A stretch of 64,000 nt of DNA from Solanum dulcamara. Its lineage: Eukaryota; Streptophyta; Magnoliopsida; Solanales; Solanaceae. A program made the translations under genes and the position numbers. Below are positions 33,293-45,613 of this stretch, piece by piece. Within the stretch, counting starts at the first letter, position 1; each line of letters starts with the position of its first letter. The stretch is from positions 15,696,949-15,760,948 of the forward strand of contig NC_077244.1 in the NCBI RefSeq assembly GCF_947179165.1, given 5' to 3'. The notes below the pieces were generated by a model, which saw only the letters and a program-made list of their open reading frames with translations, was not told where the DNA came from and made no database searches.

Positions 33293-35379
33293 TGTAATGA
33301 CCCATTAGGTCATTTTGAAAACGAGTTCTCCTCCTTTCATAATAGACCCTTCCGTAAATTTTTAATGGGTTATTTGGACTATTCGATAACTACAGTAATT
33401 TAGTTGGCGGGTAATTTTAGATAATTAATTAAATTGGTGGGCTAAATTGATAATTTATTTAATACACTATATCACTTATATCATATTTATCAAAATAAAG
33501 TAAAATAGGATTTGATATTTGTTAACCACCACAAATCGCTTGCGGCTCAAACTGTCGAACGGCAGTACCCAAAACGACTTCAGGTAAAGTCAAATATGTT
33601 GTGCTCTTAATATTTAAGATTCTGATTCACAATTTTCCCCAACATTTTGCTACTGAAGATATCTATATTTTTTAAAAAGAAAAGAATAAGAAATGTTAAT
33701 GTTCTGGTGCTTATAGAATTTGGTAGGAGGTGATATAAGAATAATTTTTTTATATATTATAATGTTTGTAATGATTACAAACTGTTGAACAATAATTATG
33801 GTGGGGAAAGGATGCACTATTACCTGGTTGCTGCCACTGGTTTCAACCAATGGCTTCAATTTTGGTTATTCTTATTTTGTTATTAAAATATAAATTAAGT
33901 TTTTATATGTTGAGATAGATAATTAAATATTAGGTGTGTTGTATTATATGAACACCATTAGGTTTATGATATTTGGAGAATTTGAGACTTAACCCTAGGC
34001 TTGTAACTTAGAAAATATGAGAGATGACATGTTAATTGGCATCAAGATTAAGAACTCGATTATAGATTTGGATGAATTTTTGAATTTAGGCTTGACATAT
34101 GATAATATGGGTAATGTTAGTTTCAAATTCTTATTGTGATTATTTATTTGACTAGATTACGTTGATTCGAAGGCCCAACGAAAAGGGAAGGCTTAAGTCC
34201 CGGAGTGATTGCTAGATTAATTAAGGCAAGTGAATTTCTAAACTTCAGTTTAAGCTTGTAGATGCTTGTATTTCCTTGTTATGTGTACTGGAGAGTAATG
34301 AGAATTGAACTGGGTTATTGACTGTATGATTGACCTTAAAAATATAGAGATGAGGGGTATAAAATGGCGATCTAATAACATGTATTGGTGGAATTGATGT
34401 GATGAGATTATTGATTTATTTTGAACATGTGAAATGACTATGTTGATATGAGATAGGAAAAATTATTGTTGTTGTCATATTATTATCGTGAATCATATGA
34501 ACATGAATTGATTGCATTGGTTCTGACATATTGTGCTGAGACTGAGAATGATATGAAATAAAACAGTCGGGTCACACACTTCATGGCAGGATATGTATAT
34601 TAAGGGGATGGGCCACAAGCTCCGTGGCAGGTAAAATGGACAGAAATGTCCCCCAAGGGTTTTGGACTGTAATTCAGCGGATGTGTACCGATAAGACAGA
34701 CATACATCTTCTTATTGCATTGCATCATATTTTGTTGATATTTGTGAATTCGTGTTTACCACTTATTGCTCTGTATATGTTGAACTTGACTTGATATGAT
34801 TCACTTGATGAGACTATCGATGAGTATTCGTGGACTATATTGTTATTATTGTGTAGAGTGTAGAGTTGGGCTGGTTTTATACAGGTTGTAGTTAAGGAGG
34901 TTCGGTTGGGATGACAGGAGTACTTGTATCAATTGAGCTTTGCTTAGTTTTAGTTATCCACTTGCTAAGTACCGTATTTTTTGGTACTCACCCCTTGCTT
35001 CTACACTTGTGTAGGTTGTGAATCCGGACTTGTTTGATCTCCTAGTGTTTTCTACCACATCCGAGGCTATCATCTTGAGTGTTGAGGTACCTATTACATC
35101 CATCTAGAGGATACCTATTACTCTTTTAATATATTTTAGTCCTATTCTAGAGACAAAGACGTTGTGACTATATTTTCTTTCGTACTTAGGTAATGTATTA
35201 GTGGCCACTACACATGACAACCAATCTTGGGGAAGTTTGAGTTTGTTTTACGTGTTTTCGGTTAAGTTAAACTTTGATTCATTTCTTTTTCTTCCGCATC
35301 TATTTTTTGTTGGGTATTATGCTGACTTGTCTCGATGGGTTGAGATGAGTGTCATCACAACCGTGTTTGGATCGTGACA
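33293..35379 (+). repeat. 5' LTR of element B
   Basis: From TGTAATGACCCATTAGGTCA to TTGGATCGTGACA. It contains the hairpin AGTACC-loop-GGTACT (34968-34988) and two GC-richer segments of the GGGCCACA..CTCCGTGGCAGG type (about 34567-34632). Very similar in length and sequence to the 3' LTR. Confidence 0.92.
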
Positions 35380-35382
35380 AAA

Positions 35383-35394
35383 TGGTATCAGAGC
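35383..35394 (+). other. Primer-binding site of element B
   Basis: TGGTATCAGAGC, complementary to the 3' end of initiator tRNA-Met, three bases after the LTR. Confidence 0.9.
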
Positions 35395-35584
35395 TCCAGG
35401 TTGATAGGTCTCATGTGAATACAAGCCGAGTCTAAGTAGAGTCTTGAGGATCGGTATGGAGACGTCTGTACTTATCTTCAAGAGGCTATGTGGACTTTTA
35501 GGAAATTTTCCCTTTGTTCTTTCACTTTGTATCGTGCGTGGTTACTTGCATTGGTACTAAATTTTTGCATGTCCTTTTTGACAG

Positions 35585-38500
35585 ATGGCTAGAACCAAAG
35601 CTACAGCTAGTGGTAAAGGAGGGGAGGCACTCCCCGAGGTTGATGTTGGGACCCCAACTAGGGGTAGAGATGGAGGCCGAGCTAGAGGCCATAGTCGGAG
35701 GGGTGGGGGTAGGCAGAGGACATGCTCGAGGAGCGACACTAGCTAGAGGTCGTGCTAGAGAGACTTCTCTTGAGCCACAGATTGATGCTAGAGAGGAACA
35801 AGTCCCTCTAGACATTGCTACTACAACATTGCTTCAGGCCACTTTTATGCAAATATTGGATGTGCTCGAAGAATTTAATTAGAGTGTGGGGGCGATCGGT
35901 ACACCCGAGGGTTCTTAGACTAGAGTAGAGGCTTAGACCCCAGGGCATCATAAGATTCGGATTGTTCAGGGTCCGTTGGGCCAGCCACATGCGGGCCCTA
36001 GAGCTAATGAGGGAGGAGTACAAGTAGGGGGAGCTAAGGGTGCACCTGTAGTTATGTTGACCGACGAAGAGCAACGCCGATATGAGACATTCCGAAAAAT
36101 GGACCCACCACAGTTTCAAAGTAGGAAGACTGAGGATGCACGTGAGTTCCTGACCATGTGCCGACAGTTGTTGGAGAAAGTAAGGTTAGCTGAGACTCAC
36201 AGAGTTTGTTATACAACACTCCAGTTATGTAGGCCAGCCAGAGAGTGGTGGAAAGTGTATCTGAGTTCCAGGCCAATTAGGTCACCCTAGATGACTTGGG
36301 ATAAGTTTGCTAGTGCCTTTTATGACCGTTTCATCCCCTAGAGTGTGAAGGAAGAGAGACGATTATGGTTCGAGAGTTTGAGGCAGGAGGGTCTTAAAGT
36401 TTCTCAGTATGAGACTTATTTTTACCAGTTGTTCAGACATGCCATGACTTTCCTTCTTGATAAGACAGAGCGGATTCGCAGATTTGTGCGAGGACTAAAC
36501 TATTCCATTCGTACAACAGTTTTTTGACCCGCCCGTAAGGGCGATTCCTTCCAGTCCATCATGGGTGCCGCCAAGGAGGCAGAGTTGATAGAGAGAGAGG
36601 AGTTCGGGGACTCCAAAAGTGTCAGTGCTTCTGGTCAGTTTTTGGGTACCTCATCTAGAGGTAGAGGGTCCTATAGAGGAGGTGGCTCTTTTCAGCATAG
36701 AGGACTAATTCATGTATCTATGCCGGCTTCTGAGGATGGTCAGACACCTCATAGGTCCTACAGTACATGTCAGAGTTAACAGGGGTCACAGCAAAGGCCG
36801 GTGAGTTGGGGTGGTTATACAAGTTTTTCAGGTTCATCGCAGAGGTTTTCTCATGGGAGAGCATGTTATACTTGTGGAGATCTGGATCATCTTTCATGGA
36901 AGTGTACATCTCAAGGTCGAAGAGGAACCCAGCCTAGTTCTTTAGTTTGAATTAGAGGACCAGCGTCGCTGGTTAGAGGTCGAGGTAGAGCCTAGACTAG
37001 TAGGGGTGCCGGTATTACTATAGTCTCTTAGGGAGGAGGTAGAGGTGTTGGTTAGGTCTGAGGTGGTAGGGGGAGCTTAGTGTTATGTATTTCCAGGGAG
37101 ACCCGAGGCTGAGGCTTCCGACTCAGTTATCACAGGTATCATCCAGTCTGCCATCGACCTACATCTGTATTATTTGATCCAGGGTCTATATTTTTCTATG
37201 TTTCTGCCTATTTTGCATCTGACTTTGATTTGACATGTGATCGTATGTCTGTACCTATTCATGTTTCTACACCCATGGGTGAGCCCTTAGTGGTGGATCG
37301 AGTATATCGATCACGTCTTGTTTCCTTGACCAGGTATAATACTTGGGTAGATATGATTATTCTAGGGATGGTAGATTTTGATATGATATTGGGTATGGAT
37401 TGGCTTTCTCCCCATCGTGCTTTTCTCGATTGTTATGCAAAAACTGTTACCTTAGCGATACCTGGTGCCCCCGGGATTGAGTGGAAGGGTACTAATGGCT
37501 CCTATCCCAGTAAGGTTATCTCATATATTTGTGCTCAGAGATTGATTGATGTGTATGTCTTATTTGTCCTTTATTCAGGATACCAATATTGAGTCACCTC
37601 CTATGGAGACTATTCCAGTGGTTAAGGAGTTTTCTGATGTATTCCCTACTAATCTTCTTGGTGTTCCTCCGGATAGGGACATTGATTTTTCTATTGACTT
37701 AGAGCCTGACACTAAACTCATTTCTGTTCCTCCATATCACATGGCTTCGGTTGAGTTAAAGGAGTTAAAGGATCAGTTGCAAAACTTATTGAGTAAGGGG
37801 TTTATTCACCCTAGTGTGTCGCCTTAGGGTGCACCATTTCTGTTTGTAAGGAAGAAAGATGGGACTATGAGGATGTGTATTGATTACAGGCAATTTAACA
37901 AGGTAACTATTAAAAACAAGTATCATTTTCCCGTATTGATGATTTATTTGATCAGCTTCAAGCAGCGGCATTATTTCCAATATAGACTTTAGGTCTGGTT
38001 ATCATCAGTTGAAGTTTAGGATGTCAAATATCCCTAAGATAACTTTTTGGACTCGTTATGACGAGCTCTTGGTGATGTCATTTGGGTTGATCAACGTCCC
38101 TGCAACACTCATGGATTTGATGAACGGGGTGTTTCACCCATACTTGGATTTTATAATAGTATTCATTGATGACATCTTGGTGTATTCCAAGACTGAGGCA
38201 GATCATGTTTGCCATTTGAGGTTGGTACTTCAGAAGTTGAGGGAAGAAAAGTTGTATGCAAAGTTCTCTAAGTGTGAGTTTTGGCTTGATTCTGTGACAT
38301 TCTTGGGACACGTGGTGTCCAAAGAGGGAATTAGAGTGGATCCGGCTAAGATTAAGGGAGTTAGAGGTTGGAAAAGGCCTACTTCTCCTACTGCAATTCG
38401 TAGTTTTGTGGGGTTAGTCGGTTACTACAGATGGTTCGTGCAGGTCTTCTCCACTATAGCAATTTCATTGACTAGATTGACTCAGAAGACCATGGATTTT

Positions 38501-41385
38501 CATTGGTCTAACGAGTGTGAGGTGAGCTTCCAAAATCTCAAGACCTTATTGACTTTGGTTCCTGTTTTGACTCTATCTATGAGGGTGTGGTCTTAACTGT
38601 ATACTGTGATTCTTCCGGTGTTGGTTTAGGCGGTATGTTGATGCAAAAAGGGAAAGTGATTGCCTATGCTTCGAGACAGTTGAAGACCCATGAGAAAAAC
38701 TATCCTACTTATGATTTGGAGTTAGTGGTCGTGGTATTCATACTTAAGTTGTGGCATTATTACCTATAAGGTGTGCATTGTGAGGTCTTCACCGATCATA
38801 GGAGTCTTCAGTATATATTCAGTTAAAGGGATCTGAACTTGAGGCAACGTAGATGGATTGAGTTGCTAAAGGACTACGACATAACTATCTTGTATCACCT
38901 AGGAAGATCCAATGTGGTGGTGGATGCCTTGAGTAGGAATTCCTCTAGTATAGGGAGTCTTGCCGCGATCCGAGTTAAGGAGCGACCATTGGCTAGAGAT
39001 GTTAAGAGGTTGGCTAATAGCCTTGTCCAGTTGCAGATTTCAGAGGATGGTGGTGTTCTTGACTTTATGGAGGCACATTCTTCTTTAGTTGAGCAGATTC
39101 GGGAGAGGCAGTTTGAGGATGAGAATTTATGTATCATTTGAGACAAGGTATTAGAGGTGAAGCTAAGGAGGCGGTACTTGATTTGGAAGGTGTATTAAGG
39201 ATTGTCGGCAGAATTTGTGTGCCTAAGGTGGGTGACCTAACTAGACTTATTTTGGAATAGGCTCATTGTTCAATGTATTCTATCCATCCGGGAGCAGCCA
39301 AGATGTATCACGATCTGAGCCAGTACTATTGGTGGTGTGGGATGAAGAAGGATATTACAGAGTTTGTGTCCAAGTGTTTGACTTGCCAGCAGGTAAAGTG
39401 TGAGCACTAACAGCCTAGGGGTGTGAGTCAGAGGGTGCCTATTCCCACTTGAAAGTGGGAAATGATCACCATGGACTAGGGCTATTCAAAACCGTCCGCT
39501 ACCGATAACCCATCCGCAAAATTTGCTTATTAGCTTATTGGTATTGGGTTATCAGATTAGCTGGTGGGGAATGGATTTAAATTTTATAATTAACGACTTA
39601 TTGGTGTGGGGGATGGATTACTCAATTTTGTTATTGGGTAAACCGTTAATCCGTTAAGAATTTATTATGTTTTAATATATTTTATATGAAATTTTCATAA
39701 TCTCTTTATTTATATAATTAAAATAAATCAATGATTTTGAGACAACAAAAACATAGATACACATTAAAGGGAAATCAAATGAGACGGAAAATTAGAAATT
39801 GTTGGTGAGTACAAGTTGCATCATTCTGTGTGGCTTAAAATTTAGCTAATAATATCAATGGGCACAAAAGTTCTTTTCAGCTTCAAATAGAGTATTTTGC
39901 ACTGCTTTTTCTATCTCTGCTGCTCCACTCTATCATAAAAATATTGACCATAAATTTGTCGGCAAATATTAATAAGGGAATGAAGAAAGAAAGAAAGGGA
40001 CAAGTCATGAACATTTTGTGGCTACTGTATTTGACTGAACATGATTTTTAAAAAAAATAAAAGATCAAAATTTGTTAATCCGACTAATTTAAATTTAAAC
40101 TAGATAGGTCTTCAAAATAGGATAAGATGCTTTTTACTATCACTCAAAGTAATTAAGAATTTAAATTGTATATGAAAATAAAATTAACCGATACACCGTC
40201 TGATAATCGCCCGATAATTGCTAATCCGATACCGAACCAACCGATATCTTATAGGTTGGCTAGCGGATTAGTACTTTTAAAAGTCGATAACCGTTAAGTC
40301 AAACCGTTAAACATAATAATCCATCCGATCCGCCCGATAAGCACCCCTACCATGGACTTTGTTGTGGGTTTATCTCCCACCGTGGGTGGTTATGATTCTA
40401 TATAGGTGGTTGTTGACAGACTGACAAAGTCCGCCCATTTTATTCTAGTTAAGGTGAGGTACACAACGGATAAACTAGCCCAATTCTATATTAGTCAGAT
40501 TGTTCGGCTTCATGGTGTCCAGTATCCCTCATTTCGGATTAGGGTTCAGTATTTACTTCGCACTTTTGGCAAGCATTACAGCATGGTTTGGGCACTAGAC
40601 TTGATATGAGTACATCTTTTCACCCACAGACCGATGGTCGAGTGGATGATTCAGGTGTTGGAGGACATGCTCCGAGCTTGTGTTATTGGTTTTAGTGCTA
40701 GATAGGATCAACACTTTCCCCTAGCGAAGTTTGCCTGCAACAACAGTTATCACTCCAGTATCCAGATGGCCCCATTTGAGGCTTTGTATGGTAGGCGGTG
40801 TCGATCTCCTATTGGGTGGTTTGATTTAGCTGAGATATACTCTTTAGATACAGACTTGCTTAGAGATGCTATGGAGCAGGTTCATATTATTCATGGTAGA
40901 CTCTTGTCAACCCAGAGTAGGCAAAAGATTTATGCAGACCAGAGAGTTCGACCATTGAATTTTATGGTGTATGATCATGTTTGGCTTCGAGTGTCACCCC
41001 GTGAAGGGCGTGATGCAGTTCGTAAGGAAGCGCAAACTCATCCCTCGATTCATTGGCCCATTTGAGATTTGGCACGAGTGAGAGAGGTAGCTTATAAATT
41101 GGCCTTACCACCTAGCTTATCGGTTGTGCATAACGTGTTTCATGTTTCTATGCTCCAGAAGTATGTTCCAGATGACTTCATGTGTTACCTCTCGATTCAG
41201 TGAAGTTGGGTCCAGACCTAACATTTAAGGAGGAGCCTATAGCCATTCTAGATAGGCAGCTCCATAATCTTAGAACCAAGGAAATAGCTTCAGTGAAGGT
41301 ATAATGGAAGAACCGTTTAGTCGGGAGGCGACTTAGGAGACTGAGGCTGATATACGTGCTAGATATCCCATCCTATTGAGGCTTC
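35585..41385 (+). pseudogene. Element B gag-pol, heavily mutated
   Basis: The frame opens at ATG 35585 in the same context (ACAGATGGYTAGAAC) as element A. Remnants in order: basic leader; Gag domain (35976-36530, with DPPQFQSRKTEDAREFL and ERIRRFVRGL) broken by TAG 36288 and further stops; a CCHC zinc knuckle at 36864-36905 (CYTCGDLDHLSWKC); protease with DPGS where DSGS/DSGA is expected (near 37179); reverse transcriptase with FIDD (near 38165); RNase H (near 38600-38900); integrase zinc finger (near 39250-39420); core after the hAT insertion (40355-40800); and a decayed chromodomain (41220-41360). Many stops (for example 37826, 38769, 38824) and several frameshifts are present. No functional product is possible. 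Confidence 0.9.
39477..40349. mobile_element. Non-autonomous hAT element inside the integrase of B
   Basis: 873 bp flanked by a perfect 8-bp duplication CCATGGAC (39469-39476, 40350-40357). The ends are short inverted repeats: TAGGGCTATTCA at the left and, on the opposite strand, TAGGGGTGCTTA at the right. Both subterminal regions repeat CCGATAA-type motifs in several orientations. No open frame of interest. It interrupts the integrase of B just before the catalytic core, which reads on as ATGGACTTTGTTGTGGG at 40352. Confidence 0.9.
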
Positions 41386-41441
41386 AGGTATATTCTTTTA
41401 TTTTATATTCGTTCTCGAATATGGTTTTTAGTGGTGGAAAA

Positions 41442-43530
41442 TGTAATGATCCGTTAGGTCATTTTGAAAATGAGTTCTCCTCCTTTCATAAAGGACCCTT
41501 CCCGTAAATTTTTAATGGGTTATTTGGACTATTCGATAACTACAGTAATTTAGTTGGCGGGTAATTTTAGATAATTAATTAAATTAGTGGGATAAATTGA
41601 TAATTTATTTAATACTCTATACCACTTATATTATATTTATCAAAATAAAGTAAAATAGGGTTTGATATTTGTTAACCACCATAAATCGCTTGCGGCTCAA
41701 ACTGTCGAACGACAGTACCCAAAATGATTTCAGGTAAAGTCAAATATGTTGTGCTCTTAATATTTAAGATTATAATTCTCAATTTTCCCCAACATTTTGC
41801 TACTGAAGATATCTATATTGTTTTAAAAGAAAAGAATAAGAAATGTTAATGTTCTGGTGCTTATAGAATTTGGTAGGAGGTGATATAAGAATAATTTTTT
41901 ATATATTATAATGTTTGTAATGATTACAAACTGTTGAACAATAATTATGGTGGGGAAAGGATGCACTATTACCTGGTTGCTGCCACTGGTTTCGACCAAT
42001 GGCTTCAATTTTGGTTATTCTTATTTTGTTATTAAAATATAAATTAAGTTTTTATATGTTGAGATAGATAATTAAATATTAGGTGTGTTGTATTATATGA
42101 ACACCATTAGGTTTATGATATTTGGAGAATTTGAGACTTAACCCTAGGCTTGTAACTTAGAAAATATGAGAGATGACATGTTAATTGGCATCAAGATTAG
42201 GAACTCGATTATAGATTTGGATGAATTTTTGAATTTAGGCTTGACATATGATAATATGGGTAATGTTAGTTTCAAATTCTTATTGTGATTATTTATTTGA
42301 CTAGATTACGTTGATTCGAAGGCCCAACGAAAAGGGAAGGCTTAAGTCCCGGAGTGATTGCTAGATTAATTAAGGCAAGTGAATTTCTAAACTTCAGTTT
42401 AAGCTTGTAGATGCTTGTATTTCCTTGTTATATGTACTGGAGAGTAATGAGAATTGAACTGGGTTATTGACTGTATGATTGGCCTTAAAATATGGAGATG
42501 AGGGGTATAAAATGGCGATCTAATAACATATATTGGTGGAATTGATGTGATGAGATTATTGATTTATTTTAAACATGTGAAATGACTATGTTGATATGAG
42601 ATAGAAAAAATTATTGTTGTTGTCATGTTATTATCGTGAATCATATGAACATGAATTAATTATATTAGTTCTGACATACTGTGCTGAGACCGAGAATGAT
42701 ATGAAATAAAGGAGTCGGGTTACATGCTCTGTGGAAGGATATGTATATTGAGGGGATGGGCCACACACTCTGTGGCAGGTAAAATGGACAGAAATGTCTC
42801 CCAAGGGTTTTGGACTGTAATTCAGCGGATGTGTACCGATAAGACAGACATACATCTTCTCATTGCATTGCATCATATTTTGTTGATATTTGTGAATTCG
42901 TGTTTACCACTTATTGCTCTGTATATGTTGAACTTGACTTGATATGATTCACTTGATGAGACTATCGATGAGTATTCGTGGACTGTATTATTATTATTAT
43001 TGTGTAGAGTGTAGAGTTGGGCTGGTTTTATACAAATTGTAGTTAAGGAGGTTCGGTTGGGATGACAGGAGTACTTGTATCTATTGAGCTTTGTTTAGTT
43101 TTAGTTATCCACTTGCTAAGTACCGTGTTTTTTGGTACTCACCCCTTGATTCTACACTTGTGTAGGTTGTGAGTCCGGACCTGTTTGATCTCCTAGTGTT
43201 TTCTACCACATCCGAGGCTATCATCTCGAGTGTTGAGGTAGCTGTTACATCCATCTAGCGGACACCTCTTACTCTTTTAATATGTTTTAGTCCTATTCTA
43301 GAGGTAAAGACATTGTGGCTGTATTTTCTTTCATACTTCGATAATGTATTAGTGGCTTCGACACATGACAACCAATCTTGGGGAAGTTTGAGTTTGTTTT
43401 ACGTATTTTCGGTTAAGTTAAATTTTGACTCATTTCTTTTTCTTCTGCATCTACTTTCTGTTGGATATTAGGCTGACCTGTCTCGCTGAGTTGAGATGAG
43501 TGCCATCACAACCGTGATTGGGCCGTGACA
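41442..43530 (+). repeat. 3' LTR of element B
   Basis: Preceded by a purine-rich GTGGTGGAAAA (41431-41441), the likely polypurine tract. Contains the AGTACC...GGTACT hairpin at 43119-43139. Ends GGGCCGTGACA. Confidence 0.92.
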
Positions 43531-43650
43531 CATCACCAATGACATCAATAGTCCTCCATTTGACATTACACATGACATCATAATCTTTCAATAAATTTTC
43601 AGATTTTTCTTTATAATTATTTTAATTATTGTTAGACCCTCCTTCACACC

Positions 43651-43658
43651 TATAAATA
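43651..43658 (+). promoter_or_regulatory. TATA box of the E-family LTR
   Basis: TATAAATA after CCTTCACACC, followed about 45 bp later by AAGCAACTCTTCTCTCTATA. The same arrangement is conserved in E' (45606-45613), which supports a real LTR promoter. Confidence 0.65.
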
Positions 43659-45023
43659 TCCGTCTTATTTCATCATTTTATTCATTAGGCTTTCTCAAGC
43701 AACTCTTCTCTCTATACACTTTTTTACTCATTCTCAAAATATAATTTTAGCTCTTAATAGTGTAGAAATACTATTTCGGTGATTCATATACTCCGGGTAG
43801 TACACAAAATGCTCCTATGAGGAAAAAATGGTAGGATTCAAGAGTGTTTATTAAGTCTTTCAATTCTGAGTAACGCTTCTGATTCCAGGTATGTAAGACT
43901 TCAATGAGAGTATTCCTCCACTCTCATGCCTAAAGTATTTTGATTATATGATAAATTATATTTATTTCCTTTAAGTTTTACCCTATAGTATGTGGGTGTT
44001 CATCCATGAATTCTTCCACCCATGTAGTCCAAAACTCTTTCAACTAAATCTCTTTATTTTTTTAATATTTTCTTATGGGTAATTATTATTTCTACTTAAT
44101 AGCATGAATCATAGTAAAACTAATGATTATTGATCTATTTTGGTGCAAAATAATTTTATATGTATGAATTGATGATTTGTAAGTAATTTCTCTATTTATC
44201 TCTTTAAAGGTTCTTGAAATTCATGGTGGTTGTTTAAAACATGATTTTTAATTAATGAATTTCAAAATATTTATGCACAATTTCAGTTACATATATGTTT
44301 GAAATTTAAAGTGATTTTAACCCACCAAGTTTTATTATATTTCAATGAAGTTTGACTTGAAAGCTTTAACTCCAAATGAATATTTATGAAAGCAATGTCT
44401 ATGATAAAATGGAGTCTTATGAAATGATATGAATAATGAAATGATATGAATGATGGATTATTTATGCAATAAGGACAATTCTTACATATTTGAATTACCA
44501 AATGTTTTAATGAATTATTCTACCGAATATGATGTTTTGAATTCTCAAGCTATATACTATGACTATTTTAAAGTATTAAACTATTCTGTGGGATTAACTT
44601 AGCACCGAATGGGTCATTGAGGTGAGATTCGGTAAGGGAATCCTAGTAGCAATCCCTTGTCTCATTAACTATGTGTCAACATAGGAGACCTTGTAGGCTT
44701 AGGCTAATGGATCCATAAATAACCCTTAAAGTTAAAGTTAAAGAAATGAATGAAGTTGACGAAGTTCTACCCGGCAGGTTGTAACACCCCCTAAATATTA
44801 TTGATTCATGGATCCTTTCTTTCATGAAGTCCAAATGAATTATCAAAGTTTTCTATTTAATTCAAGCATGAAACTTTATGGATTTTTCATATCATGATTC
44901 CAAATGCATAGATTATTAAATATTTAAAATTTAATTATCTATCTTATATTAACTTATATTGGCTTCTAAATGCATTAAATTATTGATTTATCAAAAGTCC
45001 TTATATGAAGGCATGAATTTTTT

Positions 45024-45187
45024 TTGATCATGTTCTAAAGTATTTTGATCATGTTCTAAAAGTATTTTGATCATATACTCTCATGCCTAAAGTATTTTGA
45101 TCATGTTCTAAAATATTTTGATCATGTTCTAAAGTATTTTGATCATGTTCTAAAAGTATTTTGATCATATTCTCTCATGCCTAAAGT
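45024..45187 (+). repeat. Short minisatellite in E'
   Basis: Imperfect tandem of TTTTGATCATGTTCTAAARTA units of 22-23 bp, some ending in CTCTCATGCCTAAAG. The outer E LTR has a single related piece at about 43918-43945, so the array grew in E' or its parent. Confidence 0.85.
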
Positions 45188-45605
45188 AATTTGGGTATAA
45201 CTTTTCATAGGATAGTCCAAATTAGGTGATTCAAATTTCTGAGTAACCACAACATCTTTACCTACAACTTTCATGAAGAACATATCTTAAGATTCGGAGT
45301 TTAAGTAGATCAAATAAATTAATCTTTGCAAGACATAGTGCTGTGACGAAATGGAGTATTTGTAGAATAAAATTCATATCTCGATGTAGAATGCTCCAAA
45401 TTGGATGATTCTTGAACTAACTGAAACTAGACTTCTATATCTACAATTCTTATGAAGACACCAAATCCTAATAAGGAACTTATCACCTACCATAGAAAGA
45501 TCTAGAACCATTTGACATCATCCATGACATCAAAATTCTCCATTGAATTTTCAAGATCATCCTTTATGATTATGTTTATTTATTGTTAGGTCCCTCCTCC
45601 ACACC

Positions 45606-45613
45606 TATAAATA
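45606..45613 (+). promoter_or_regulatory. TATA box of E' LTR
   Basis: TATAAATA in CACACCTATAAATACCCACC, at the same place as in the outer E LTR, with AAGCAACTCTTCTCTCTATA downstream. Confidence 0.65.

Larger units (their letters stand above)
33293..43530 (+). mobile_element. Element B: full-length Ty3/gypsy (Tekay-type) retrotransposon, decayed
   Basis: 10,238 bp with LTRs of 2,087 and 2,089 bp (33293-35379, 41442-43530), an intact Met-type primer site and a gag-pol pseudogene. The left flank TATTA (33288-33292) and right flank CATCA (43531-43535) differ by two C-to-T changes. The homologous, uninterrupted site in E' reads CATTTGACATCATCC, which shows that CATCA is the original target. A small hAT element sits in the integrase. 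Confidence 0.9.

Noticed and set aside
42631..42942. Frames inside LTRs of B and D (also 53209-53658 and 59137-59574)
   Set aside because: Same LTR segment giving similar chance frames in each copy.
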